Below, one piece after another: positions 45,764 through 57,318 of a stretch of DNA of 64,000 nt. The DNA is taken from contig NC_073643.1 of NCBI RefSeq assembly GCF_029407905.1, positions 38,908,501 to 38,972,500 of the forward strand, written 5' to 3'. Under the pieces are notes generated by a model that was given only the letters and a program-made list of their open reading frames with translations, was not told the origin of the DNA and made no database searches. The translations under genes were made by a program, and so were the position numbers. The stretch comes from Bubalus kerabau (taxonomy: Eukaryota; Chordata; Mammalia; Artiodactyla; Bovidae). Every line of letters begins with the position of its first letter. Within the stretch, counting starts at the first letter, position 1.

Positions 45764-46947
45764 CTGAGCGCTAAGTGAAAGCAAGCAGACTCCACTTCCA
45801 GTTCCTACCGGCTCGCTTACACAGCACGGTAATGGCTTTTCTGCTACGAGTGCCCACTTCTTTTCATTCCTTACATCCAGGCAGCCTGCAGCCTAATAAA
45901 ATCTCTCTTCACTCAAAACACGTATTTACCTGTTTTCTTGGTCAAACAGATAAGGTGGGAAAGGTGTTCCCAAAGGTAGGAAACTCAGAATAAGTTTTGG
46001 CTCCTCTTAGGCCAGTGTTTTGCATGCATGTGAAAAGCTGGATGTTTTTATAGGGAACTTGAGGGAATGGAGCAGCAGAGTGGACTGAGGAAGCCAGGCT
46101 CCTACCCAGCCCCCCAGAAGTCTGGCCTGCCCAAGACAGACCCTTTAGGTGGCTTGCAGTGACGTCAGTTACCGCACCATTGAGAGTCTGTGACCGATAC
46201 ACAAAGACACAATTCAGAGCCAAGGCTTAGTGGTTTTAGATTATCCATGACCCATCTCTCCCTAGGTGCACAGCAAATTGAAAGTTGATAGCTGTTGAAA
46301 TCCGGTTTTCAGATTTTTCTTTTCTATCTATCTGAGGGACCCAGCTTAACTCTGGGATGCCCTTAAGTATATACGCAGTTCCCACGTTGCCTGGTGTTCT
46401 CTAGACTATGTACATAAAGTCTCTGATCCTGCTACAGGGCACCAGATCAGAGCAAACCCACTTATCTGGATTGAAGAATGCACATCTTTTTGCTGAGAGT
46501 GTTGTGTGTCCATGTGTGGGTGGCTCTGGCTCATGTCTTTTTATTTCAGGCCAGAGTCTTGTCTCTCGGTACTCCCTGATAGCGCGCACACATAAATGAA
46601 ATCTGGTCTCCAGTTTCTTCACATGAGAGGAAAAGAGGGCCCGCATCTGTTTCTGTTCAGCAGTGATTATCTCTGGGATTGTGAGTGTTTGAATTATTTT
46701 TTTCTTCTTCTTGCTTATCTGTAATTCCTGATTCTCTTCTACATACATTATATGTTGCTTTTCTTTTTATGATAAGGGGGCAGTAACATTAAATTACGAT
46801 AAGGAGAAAAAGGCTTACTCTTTTCCTCTGGTTAAAAGTAAAAGGAGTGATTCTTGTGCCTTTAGTGAGCTGAAGTCATGGAAGAATTTAAATACCAAGG
46901 ACACATCTGCTAATTAGCAAAAAGCTTTGGAGGCCTTTGGGGTATTT
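45764..46947. other. Unique intronic sequence with a CRE
   Basis: A full palindromic CRE, TGACGTCA, lies at 46160-46167. No exon or transposon recognised. Confidence 0.4.
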
Positions 46948-46958
46948 TAGCCCTCTGT

Positions 46959-47001
46959 ATTTTTTTATTATTAATTTTTATTGGAGTCTAGTTGCTTTCC
47001 A
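46959..47001 (-). mobile_element. 43-bp L1 stub
   Basis: The reversed last bases of an artiodactyl L1 ('tttttattggagtctagttg') after a T-rich start. Flanked by an exact 11-bp duplication, tagccctctgt, at 46948-46958 and 47002-47012. One of the shortest recognisable L1 insertions possible. Confidence 0.85.
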
Positions 47002-47012
47002 TAGCCCTCTGT

Positions 47013-47509
47013 CTTTAACAAAAGTATCTTTTCCCACACCTGATCTCAGCTGCCTGAGGCATTGCTGTATTGAGCCCAGAACTATGCGTTCCTTATCCCT
47101 CACTTGATTTGTGTCGGGACTGAGCCACACTTTAAGCAGTCTGCCCCGTGACCCTGTGCATAAAAGTGACCTGAACCTGTCTGACCATGAACTTGGCTCA
47201 GGGAAGCCCATACCACAGGGAAGGAAGAAGGCAGGATAGATGGCGGGCTGGCAGTGAGAGGCACTGTTTGATGACTGATACGGTCCTGCCTCTCACCAGC
47301 GTGTTTTCACACACATGCCCCAGTGGTGTCCAGCTGAGTGACAGGTGGGCTTAGTGATACATGAGTTTAATACATCATAGTCGGGACAGTTGGCATAGAT
47401 GCCCTGAGACCATTGGGAATGTTGGTAGAACACACCAGTTTCCAGACCAACCTCTGACTCAGGTGCCCCCTTCTAACTGGGAGGATCGCTCCAGAAGCGT
47501 GTCCTCCAA
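47013..47509. other. Unique intronic sequence
   Basis: No exon or repeat recognised. Confidence 0.35.
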
Positions 47510-47635
47510 GCGCATGTCAGATTGGAATGACATGGAATGCTGGTGAAAATGCATTTCCAGGGCCCTGTGTCAGACTTGTCAAATCAGTCATGGGGGTACA
47601 TCTCTACACCCTAGGCATCTCCATGTAATGTCTTA
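47510..47635. mobile_element. MER5-type hAT-Charlie fragment
   Basis: 'gctggtgaaaatgcatttcc', 'agggccctgtgtcagacttg' and 'ctaggcatctccatgtaatg' follow the MER5 interior. Termini are lost. Confidence 0.5.
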
Positions 47636-49419
47636 GAAACAGGGCATACAATTTCCCATGACGAGAATCATCATTATCTGCAGAGTTTGATGATAAAAAA
47701 TTATCTGTCTCTTAAGTCATCCAATAGCCTCTGTTTTTGTTTTTTTTTTTTTGTCTTTCGGCCATCTCTCAAATTATTGGGCACCTACTTCATATTCTGA
47801 TAATACTAGAAATGACCTTGAGCTGTCCTGGGAAGTATGCTAGTTTCCAGATCTGTGTCTTTGGAACCCTTGAGATGTTAGGGCCATGAAAATGGTCCTG
47901 AAGTTTAGGAGAAGGTGGAGCTTAAGAGAAGCTGAGCCCAGGACCTCCTGCTGTCTCATGGACTTGGGCAGCTCTGTTTTATATGAGTTTCCACATAGGA
48001 GTTCTCTTGCAAAAAAATATTTTCCTCTCCTTAAAAAAAAAAAAAAAAAAAAAAAGGAAGGATGAAAAAGAGAAGGGAAAGGGGAAGAGGGACAGGGGAA
48101 AGACTTAATGATATTTCCAATCCTATCCAAACCTAGAATCCTGCAGTCTACGACTTGAACTTGTCAGCATCGTGTGACAATGAAGACTCCTTTTTTGCCT
48201 TCATCCTATCACTTCTCACACAAAAGGAGACATTGTGGTTCAGGGTTCAGTGTTGTAAATAACCTGTCAATGTCTCAAAGATGAGACACCGCCCCCCAAC
48301 AGACAAACACCCCCGATCCATTTATAACGAATTATTTTGCATCATGGTCGGTGGGTTCATTGGTATAAATCGTTAGGCATTTTGCAAATGATTTGGTCAC
48401 TGATGCAGATGACCAGAGTTCTTTGAGACAGTTGAAAGGAGGGCCTTCATCTGCTGGTCTTGGGTATGTCACGGAAGAGCCAATTGTGGCTTCTGAATAC
48501 GAAAGCGAATGAATTCATAGCTGCAACTTTAGGTGGGGGAGTGGGGGTGGTGGCGAGGGTTGTTGCTGGGTAGACGGAGGGAGAACGGAGGATGCAGGAG
48601 CTCTGCTCTCTGAATCATGCCTTATTCCTTGGAAACCTGTCATTCACAAACCCAATTATGTACAGGTAGAATGTCAACTCTGACAGAATGAAACCAATGC
48701 ACGCTTTGTATGATTTTTTTTTTAATGAAATTCTGCTTTACTAGCAGATTCTATCTTCATAAATGTCTATTTAAAAAAGAAAAAACCAAAACCAAATCAT
48801 ATATTTCCCCACGCACTCCTGAAAAGCTTTAATCAGTGTGTCGAAAGCGAGAGCTCTTAGGTATTGTGTGCATTTTGCCAAGAGGGAGAGAAAGACGTGA
48901 GAATCCAGAGAAATCCTCTTGGCTTTACCTCTGACCCTCCGCGCCTTTCTCAGCATCTAGGCCTTGCCGTTGCTCATTTGTAAACAGGAGTTATTAAATT
49001 AGTCTCTCCAAAGGCTGTCATAGAAGCGCTCAAAGGTTAAAAATTCTTTGCAAATAAAAATGCCTTGCCACAGCAGTGCCTGTTAATTATAAATGAGGAA
49101 TGGAAGGCAGACAGCTAACGGGGAAAATACATAAGGTCCTGATGGTTTTGATTTACCTTTCTTTGGTGGTGTTTCTTTTCCTCCTCCTGTTTTTCCTGTT
49201 TGGTTTTGATTTTTCTGAATGTGTTTGTTGTTGAGCAAAAGGCTGCTCTCTGGTGGGAATGAGGTATGCCTTTCATAGGGTATTAATAGGGTTTGGGGGT
49301 CAGATGGATCCTACTTTGCATCTCTGTTCTACTTTGTTTTCTTCTCTGGAAGGTGGAGGTCATAGTTCCTCTCTTGGAGGACTGGCGTGCAAATCTGAGC
49401 TCACAGGTGTCGGGTGGAA
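47636..49419. other. Unique intronic sequence with homopolymers
   Basis: T-run near 47739-47752 and 23 consecutive A at 48033-48055. A G-rich stretch lies at 48532-48570. 48780-49120 has no repeat and contains AT-rich motifs of the kind seen in conserved enhancers. No exon supported. Confidence 0.35.
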
Positions 49420-49690
49420 GCAAGTGATATGCTGTGTGCCCTCAGCCAAGCCCTGCTTGCCCTCATTTTGCCTCACCATTCTAGCTTTGCTTTGCACTGA
49501 GCAGCTTTCATGTACTACTTGATTGAATAATATGTTATTTTTTTTTTGTTTATTGTACGTTTCTCCCCCTCTGAGTATATAGATTCTGTGAGGGGAGGGA
49601 TCTTTGTTTCTTTTGCTTGGATGTCGCTAGTGTCTAGAGCAGTGCCTGGCAGATGGTAGGTACTTGGCGGTTGCTTGTGAAATGACTAAA
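49420..49690 (+). mobile_element. L2 LINE 3' end
   Basis: Forward L2 3' end: 'gattctgtgaggggaggga', 'gtctagagcagtgcctggca', 'gatggtaggtacttggcgg'. Confidence 0.65.
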
Positions 49691-50324
49691 GAGGACCCTT
49701 AGCCCTCTCCTCTTTCTCCTCAGTTCTATTCAGTGAGACTCATTATGGATCTGGTTCTTTAATTCTGTTTCGCTTTTGTCTTTGTTCCTTCTTCTGGAGC
49801 TTCTGTTCATTAGACTGTGTCTGTCCAGGATTAAAAAGTATGCTCTTCCCGGCCTTGCTGAATAAATGAGTTTCATTGATGAATATTCTAGAGACTGAAT
49901 TTAGAAAAAAAAAAATCTCTACATTTTGTTGTAAAAGTGTGACTTGCTAGTAAACCATTAGTCACCGAAGAGCTTCCTAGACTTACTTAAACATAGGGAG
50001 ACTTTTTTCCCCTTAAGTCATACACTGACATAAAAAGTTCGGGGCGGGGAGGGGAAACTTGACTGCTTCCCAAGACCCCTGACTTCTTTACAGTAGGTGA
50101 TTAATTAACGAGTTACTGTTAAAATGAGCTCAAACTATTTTTAAACGCAACAGCCAAGATTTGGATAAAACTTCTCTGAGTTCGAAGATGCAAACCAGAT
50201 CCCAGTGTGCATTCTCTTCATGTGTATGTTCAGTCAGATGAAAAGCAGAAAGTAGAAGAATCTAACAAGCCTCACTTGGCTGGACAAAACTGATTTCGTT
50301 TCTTCAAGTACATTTTGGTATCAA
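49691..50324. other. Unique intronic sequence
   Basis: Nothing recognised. Confidence 0.35.
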
Positions 50325-52480
50325 AATTCAGGCCATTAAAAGAATAGGGACTCAAAAAACCCCCCGACTAATCATCTCCATAGATGCAAAAAAAAGCATT
50401 TGACAAAATGGAACACCCTTTGTTGATTAAAAATTCTCAATGACTATCATAGATGAAAACTTCTTCAACTTACTGAAGAAAAGTTACCCTAAAACCCCAC
50501 AATTATGTAATACTTGATGGTGAAGGGTTGGTTGCTTTCTCTTATGGTCAGGAACAAGACAAAGAGCAACTTAGACATTTGCAACTTAGGATCGCTGGAG
50601 GACCTAGGTAAGGCATAAGACAGGATAAAGAAAAAAATAGGCATTAGATTGAAAAGGAAGGAGTACAACGATCTCTATTCACAGATGACGTGATCTTGTA
50701 TATAGAAAGTCCTAAGGAATACACACGTTCAAAAAAATGGAAACAGACATTCTTTGTTCATGGATTGGGAGACTTAATATTGTTAAGATAGCAGTACCCT
50801 CCAAATTAAAGATTCATCACAGTGCCTGTCAAAATCCGAACTTAAATTTTTTCAAAAATTGGCAAGATAACCCTAAAATTTATAGTTTATAGTGCAGATG
50901 TCAGGGGCCCACAAAAGGTAAAAAAAAAAAAAAATGTTTAAAAGAATAAAATTGGAGGACTCACACTACACAATTTCAAAACTTACTACAAAAGAGCAGT
51001 AATTAAGACAGTATGGTACTCACATAAGAAGAGACATATAGACCAAAATATGAAATGAAATTGAGTTGAGAGTCCAGAATAAATCCTTATACTTATGGTC
51101 AACTGATTTTTGATAAGGGTCAATGCAAGTGAATTGAATGGTCCTGGGACACTTACATAGCCACACAAGGATGAAGTTGGATTCCTATTTCATACCATAT
51201 ATGAAAAGCACCTCAAAATGGGTCATAGACCCATAAATAAGAACTAAAACCATATAATTCTTGGATGAAAATACAAGAGTAAATCTTATGACCTTAGGTT
51301 CCTTAAATATGATACCAAAAGCAGAAAGAACAACAGGGGGGGAAAATGGACTTCCTTAAAATCAAAAACTTAGGTGTTTCAAAGGACTTCATCATAAAGG
51401 GAAGACAGTCCACAAATGAGAGACAATGTTTACAAAGCATGTATCTGATAAGGACTTGTATCCAAAAAGTATATAAAGAATTCTTCCATTTCAACAATAA
51501 AAAGACAATTTTAAATGAACTAAAGATGTGAATAGACATTTCTCCAATAAGATATACAGTCACATAAAAGGATGTGTAACATCGTGAGTCATTAAGGAAG
51601 TACAAAATTAAGCCTTTTTGGGAAGATACCACTTCGCACCCACTAGGCAACAATCACAGAGAAAGACAATGACAAGTGTGACAAAAATGTGGAGAAAATG
51701 GAACACTCATTCATTACTGGTGGAAATGTAAAAAGATGTAGATATTTTGAAAAATAATTCGGCAGTTCCTCAAAATGTTAAACATAAAGTTACTGTATGA
51801 TTCAGCAATTCCAGTCCTAGGTAAATACCCAAGAGAATTGAAAACATACAGAGAACTTGCACATAAATAGAGTAGCATTATTCAGAAACAGCGAAAAGTG
51901 GCAACAGTCCAAATGTCTACTGACTGATGAATGGATAAACAAAGTGTAGTATACCCATATAATGGAGTATTATAATGCAGGAAATGAAAGATTGACATGT
52001 GCTTCTGCATGAGTTTATCTTAAAAACATCCTGCTATGTGTAAGAAGCCTGTATCTAGTAAAATTCCATTTATGTATATGGTAAGACTATTTGTTTTGTT
52101 TTGTTTTGTTTTGAGAATGAATTTATTTATTTATTTTTAAATTTTATTTTATTTTTAAACTTTACATAATTGTATTAGTTTTGCCAAATAAGACTATTTG
52201 TAGTAAGATTCCATTTATGTGAAATTTCCAGAAATTTCCAGAACAACTAAAACCTTAAAGACAGGAAATAGATTAGTGGTTGTCAGGGCCCAGGGGGAGG
52301 GGAGGCTAAGAAGTTACTGCTAATAATGCACTTGGAGTTTCTTTTGAGGGTGAAGAAAATGGTTTAAAATTAGATAATGGTGGCGCTTTCACATCTCTGT
52401 AAATATATTAAAAACCAGTGAATTGTACACTCTAAAATGCCGAATTTTATGGTATGTGAATTATATCTTCACAAAGCTTT
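50325..52480 (+). mobile_element. Old mammalian L1 (L1M class), 3' half
   Basis: Forward L1 from inside the reverse transcriptase region of ORF2 ('atagatgcaaaaaaaagcat', 'ctattcacagatgacgtgat') through the C-terminal part ('atgaatggataaacaaagtg') to the 3' UTR ('acatctctgtaaatatatta'). Frames are heavily broken, with several small deletions. A later L1 stub at 52095-52188 interrupts it. Confidence 0.8.
52095..52188 (-). mobile_element. 94-bp young L1 stub with TTTTG tail
   Basis: A (TTTTG)n and T-rich tail is followed by about 50 bases of the reversed bovine-type L1 3' end ('aactttacataattgtatta', as at 26108-26512). An exact 13-bp duplication, taagactatttgt, lies at 52082-52094 and 52189-52201. 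Inserted into the old L1. Confidence 0.88.
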
Positions 52481-53489
52481 TGTCGAAAAATTCAGGCACA
52501 TGGGGATTAGAATTCTGGGCCATCTCATCACTTTTATAAGGTGCTCCTGAAACTATTTCTAAAGGTCAGAGTGCAGGTAGAACAGCTTATTTTCTTTAAA
52601 TCTTTTTCCTCCTTTACTTTTTTCCTCTCTTTTTACTTTTTATTTCACTGGTGGAAGCTAAAAGTGCTTTTGTGTTGCTGACATCAACGTTTTTATTGCT
52701 TCATCATTTTTGTAGCCATGGAAAAGGGAACAGATGGTAATCTTAAAAGAGAAATGTTCGATTTGGGGGAGAGAATTGTGTCTTTGGCTGCTATCTTTTG
52801 AAATAATTCACATGCATATTGCTCTTGTACATTAAAAAAACAGCTACCAATGTGGGGTAATTTGGGGTTTCTGATTAGAATTTCAAACCCACAAGGATCT
52901 TCAGTGGAGATGAAAATGTCTTTCCCAGGCGATCTTAGGGTCAGATTTGTTTCGTGGGAAAAAAAACTATTTTTACTCTTCTTAAAGAAAATCTCACCTG
53001 CAGTTATTTTTAAAATCACTTTCTTTTCCTAAGGTCTGGAAACTTTTTATAAAAATGGAATGTTGTCAGTATTTGTTAAATCTCCTGGTAATATTTCTGG
53101 TCTGACTATGTATAGTATATATTTAATTACTATTCCAGTCAAGGAAATTGTGGTCATGGTGCATATCCAGTGTTCTACCTAGTAAAATAAAAGGTATTTT
53201 GACTTGCCTCTTGGGATACTGATTTAGAAGAGGTCGGCATCCGTGTTTAAATGTCCTTAGCATGCCTACCTGGTGGCCTCTGACTGTTCAGGGGCTTTGC
53301 AGGTACTCAGGGCCACGCCTTCTACAAAGACAGGCGGGGTGTGGAACACTCCTTTAGATGCTTTTGCCAAAAGCCAGTTGCCAAGGAATGTGTTTATGGT
53401 TTGGGATCCAAGGGCTGGAGTGTGGCAGGCCAAGTGGAAAAATGGTTTCTTTTGCCTTCCTTCTCACCTCCTGCCTTTGCTGCTCGCAG
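52481..53489 (+). other. Intron ahead of the PRICKLE2 exon
   Basis: Unique sequence with no repeat recognised. Its last 40 bases form a pyrimidine-rich tract that ends in gctgctcgcag, a good splice acceptor. Confidence 0.6.
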
Positions 53490-53673
53490 GAAGATCTGCC
53501 TGCACTGCAAGTGCCCTCAGGAGGAGCACATGGTGACGGTGATGCCCCTGGCGATGGAGAAGACCGTCAGCAAACTCATGTTTGACTTCCAGAGGAACTC
53601 GACCTCAGACGATGACTCGGGCTGTGCCCTGGAGGAGTACGCCTGGGTTCCACCAGGACTGAAGCCTGAACAG
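53490..53673 (+). other. PRICKLE2 exon (184 bp) with splice sites
   Basis: Acceptor ...tgctcgcag|g before 53490 and donor CAG|GTACCA after 53673 frame the exon. The coding phase is open from the first base: a split codon's last base (53490), then KICLHCKCPQEEH leading into the usual initiator at 53530. This upstream peptide closely resembles the segment before the PET domain in PRICKLE3 and testin, where an Arg-Lys-Ile-Cys word is followed by a Cys-Lys-Cys and Glu-Glu-His. The exon may therefore be coding throughout in a longer isoform, with the earlier part of the module in an exon that I could not find in this window. In the ordinary isoform 53490-53529 is 5' UTR. Confidence 0.85.
53530..53673 (+). 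CDS. PRICKLE2: PRICKLE2 N-terminus, first coding exon of the standard isoform (partial)
   Basis: PRICKLE2 is a cytoplasmic and membrane-associated core component of planar cell polarity. It acts with VANGL proteins and is prominent in brain and postsynaptic sites. The family carries a PET domain, three LIM domains and a C-terminal prenylation motif. This exon encodes 48 residues: MVTVMPLAMEKTVSKLMFDF opens it, followed by the family signature DDDSGCALEEYAWVPPGL and LKPEQ, the start of the PET domain (from about residue 18). PRICKLE1 differs in the first 25 residues, so PRICKLE2 is the better call. The ATG at 53530 matches the standard start; in-frame ATGs also occur at 53542 and 53554, the last with the best context (G at -3 and +4). 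The exon ends in phase 0. Compared with the human protein as I remember it, residues 8 and 13 differ (Ala, Val). All later exons lie beyond the window. Confidence 0.93.
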
Positions 53674-53697
53674 GTACCATTCTTTCTCTTCTTCTTC

Positions 53698-53856
53698 TTT
53701 TTTTTAATATTTATGTATTTGGCGGCACTGGGTCTCAGTTGTGGCGTGGACTCTTAGTTGCAGCACGTGGAATCTAGTTCTCTAAGGAAGAATTGAACCC
53801 TGGCTGTCTGCACTGGGAGTGCAGAGTCTTAGCCTCAGGCCTACCAAGGAAGTCCC
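53698..53856 (-). mobile_element. CHR-type SINE just past the exon donor
   Basis: Reversed cetartiodactyl tRNA-derived SINE: T-rich and 'aatatttatgtatttggcgg' at the left, 'gttgcagcacgtggaatcta' in the middle, 'accaaggaagtccc' head at the right. Its left edge is only about 24 bases from the PRICKLE2 donor. Confidence 0.8.
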
Positions 53857-55236
53857 GGAGATACCGCTCTTGACGGAAGGGCAGTCATGGGGTTGGCTTT
53901 TCCCTTGATCTTGGCCGTCATTGCTTATTCCGGTTCAGAAGGAAGAGCTGACTTTGCTGAGTCTGAGAAGATGTTGCTGTATGGATGAAGACATCTGGGT
54001 CCCCAGTGGGAAACCAGGAAGAGAAATGAAACTGAGCTAATTCATCCTGCATTTCCATTGAAGCTGTTACCAAAAGATTTTCTAGAAACGTCTAGAAACA
54101 TTAGGTAATGAAACTGCATTTTTGGAGAGGGAAGGGAGGTCCTGCATTGGCCATCAATCTTACTGTTAAGATTCTTTGTAAAGGAGAGTAAGGAAATGAG
54201 GATTTACCTAGTGATCTGATGCTGCGCTGAAAAGTTGGGCCCAGCTTGACAGAGAAAGACACTGGCACTTCCTGAAACATTTTGGCACTGCCCGCAGGTG
54301 GTAAATACTGCTGGCTTGGTTAGATGAACTTGGTTTCTTTCTGTGTCACTGCATTTCTCTCAGTCATATACAACCTTCAGTTTGCATTTCTTGGTCTTTG
54401 GAATTTTCTCCTGTTCTAGCCTCCTGTTGGTTTAGAAGTGCCCCCCATAAGCTGGATACTTTCATGACCCTCCTTGTTTGAGAGACAGATTTATCGCAGC
54501 CTTCAGTGTTTGACCACTATTCCCTTCCTCTCACGTAGAAAGGTTCTTTCCCTGGAGATCTTCTCTATGTCTGGCAATGTTGTAAAGCTTAAAAAGCCCT
54601 AAAAGGTTAACTCTGGAACTTTAGATGTGATGCTCTTAGAAAAAGTTCTTTATGATGAGAGAAGACCCAAAAATTCACCAAGAACTTGAGGATGGGACCC
54701 TGATAACATCTTGGTTAGCCATTTCTCATTTTTCTTCTTCCAATAATGAGGTTGTCATTTGACAGATGGAATCATACGCACACAGCCAGGATTTGTTTAA
54801 CCAGCAAAGGATTGTTTAAAATTTTAATTAGTCACTAATACTTAGAAACTGCTCATACTTAAAAAATTTTAATTTTAAAGTTGATATTTAGATCTTGAAA
54901 TTTTGAGAATCTGGAATCTTACTTTTAGTAGAATCTGAAATCTTACTTTCTCAAGGATTGGTGTGCAGGCTATTGATTTGAGTGCGAGACATTCCTTCCA
55001 GAGTTTCAAAAGAGTGAATCTCCAGATCAGCCTGTTCACGACTAAGCCCATTTCATCCTTTTGTGTTCATCTTCCTATACCCTATAGGCATTTGAGTTTT
55101 GTGAATTCTATTCTAATTCTTACTAGGATGAAAATGTCTTAGAATAGAAACTTTCACAGAAAATAATCTCTGTGAGAATTGAAAGGAATTCTGTGTTGGG
55201 TTATCAGCAGAAATAAATAAGAATGTTTTCTCCCAG
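53857..55236. other. Unique intronic sequence
   Basis: First part of the following PRICKLE2 intron. No further exon, RNA or repeat recognised. Confidence 0.4.
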
Positions 55237-55385
55237 GGGCTTCCCAGGTGGCACTTACGTTAAAGAACCCACATGCCAATACAGGGAGACATGAGTCATG
55301 GGTTCGATGCCTGAAGGGGCCTGGAGGGCTACAGTCCGTAAGGTCACAAAGAGTTGGACGCGATTGGAGAGACTTAGCACGCATA
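55237..55385 (+). mobile_element. Ruminant Bov-tA-type SINE, internally deleted
   Basis: Forward SINE: 'ggcttcccaggtggcactta', 'gggttcgatgcctgaagggg', then directly 'cctggagggctacagtcc' and 'ttggacgcgattggagagac'. The usual central core is missing. Diverged target duplications lie at about 55221-55235 and 55386-55400. Confidence 0.85.
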
Positions 55386-55400
55386 GAAGTTTTTTCCCAG

Positions 55401-57083
55401 TTTGTATATTAAGGTTAAATCTTTATTTTCTTCCGTTTCAGTAAAGACTGTATTATTAATAAGTTGAAGAAGAATGAGAGTATTTGATTGAGTTTGTCTG
55501 GAAACTCAGATGAGGTGGTGGGTGACTAAATATCTGTATTTGACATCACCTTCTACTGCCAGTACTTGAGCAGTGAGTTTTCACACCTTGATACATCTGT
55601 GAGCCTGTTTCATTTTTCTTGCTAACCTCATTTCCAGCAGCTTCCAAGAGACCCACCCTTCTTTTGTTCATGTTGCTTCCTGCTGAACTGGGCTCTGAAA
55701 TTCCAAAGTTAAGCTATTTTCAGTTCCCTGCTTAGGTAGATTCTTTTCTAAGGCCATTAAGTATCATTCTGTGATGTCCAGATTCAGAGAACATTTTCTA
55801 CTGACCTAAGAGAACAGACAGTTGCAAAAGTTAAAGGGCTTGGTGACATCCATCAATTCCAAAAATGATTGCTTACGTATTTTTGAAGGCCACTTGCTTC
55901 ATCAAAAGTGAATATCTTTGGGGAACATAAAACATCTTTCTTTGATTTGTTTTGAAAGAAAATGATTAATGCTATTAAATCAGTGGTTTGAATTATGTTA
56001 GATGACAGAGTATTCCCATCTCTTGTAATTGTATTTTTCTTCAAACGGTTTTCTCTATTCACAACACTTACTCAGACCTATATGACACAGATGATTAGAA
56101 AGGAAATTGTTCTCCAGAGAGAGACTATCTTTTCAAGCTATTTGAAGGGCTCTATATTTGCCTAATAAAATATGAATCTGTATTAAAGGTGTTTCAAGGG
56201 ATCATGTTGCATGAAAAAAATAGGCTTCAGATTTTTAAATTACAAGATCTTTGAAAGTCTATTACTTATGGAACTGATTATAGGTTTAAAGATTATTTTT
56301 CAAAGGTTGCCTGGTAGGTTTTAGAAAAACTTAAGACCCAGATACCTCTTACTAATAAAAATTCTGGTATTTAATATGATGTTAGTTGTCTCTGACTTGA
56401 GAAAAAACATTTTTCTATCAGGAGAAATTACAGTGGATATTAAAATGCTTTGTGCTGGGGGCAAAATACTTAAGACCAGTTAGGGTTCCAAGTAATGTGT
56501 TTTCATTTTTGTTAAAAACCTTTCATTTCATTCCCTGGTTGTGAGGTTGGTAATATACCTTCGGGTGACACTCTTTATTATTCTGTTTCTTCTGAGAAAT
56601 GCCTTCAGTTAAAGAAAATGGAAATTAAAGCTACCCCCCTTTGAAAAGGAGGTATTCTTGAATATGGGCAGTTAATTTTATTAAAATCTACTAACTGCAA
56701 AAAGCCAGCCTTCTTAAAATAGTATAAAAAAAACCATAAAGATAACAGTTGATGCCGGAAAAGAAAGGCTTCTAAGGTGTGTTTTTTAATGACCAGACTG
56801 AAAACTGATCAGAGAGGTTGCCAAGATCCTTTGTCTCCGCTTGCTCCAGGTGAGGCATTTAATATTATGCAGAGAGCCCTGCGGAGGCAGGACGGAAAAC
56901 TGGAGTCTTCCCTGATGGCCCATCTGAGGTCATCTGTAAGGCTCCAATTTCTCTTCAGACTCCAGCAGGTCATTGTATGCGCTCTGTCTCCTAGAACTGC
57001 TCTGGGGAGACATTTATAGTAGATAATACTTTAGGAAGAATTTGGAAATTATTTAACAAGCTGTAAGGAAGGAAAACGGTGAG
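55401..57083. other. Unique intronic sequence, 1.7 kb
   Basis: AT-rich, free of recognised repeats. No exon supported. Confidence 0.4.
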
Positions 57084-57318
57084 CAGGGTTTCTAAACCTC
57101 AGTGCTGTTGACATTTTAGGCTGAATGATTGTTGCTGTTGGGGCAGTCCTGGGCATTATAGGATGGTTAGCAGCATCCCTGGCCCCCACCACCTACTTGA
57201 TGCCAGTAGCACTCACCACGCCCTCCACTGGGATGACCAGACCCAGACACGTATTGGAATACCATTCATTGCCCCTGGGGGATGAGCTGGGCACCCTGGT
57301 TGAGAACCACTGGGTAAA
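57084..57318. mobile_element. MER20-type hAT-Charlie element
   Basis: 'gcagggtttctaaacctcag', 'gttgacattttaggctgaat', 'ttagcagcatccctggcccc' and the 'ggttgagaaccactgg' terminus. Opposite orientation to the copy at 8626. The 90-codon open frame within it is incidental. Confidence 0.75.

Noticed and set aside
53674..53757. Extension of the PRICKLE2 frame past 53673
   Set aside because: The bases after 53673 form a consensus donor and then a T-rich SINE edge; the family's next PET residues are not encoded there.
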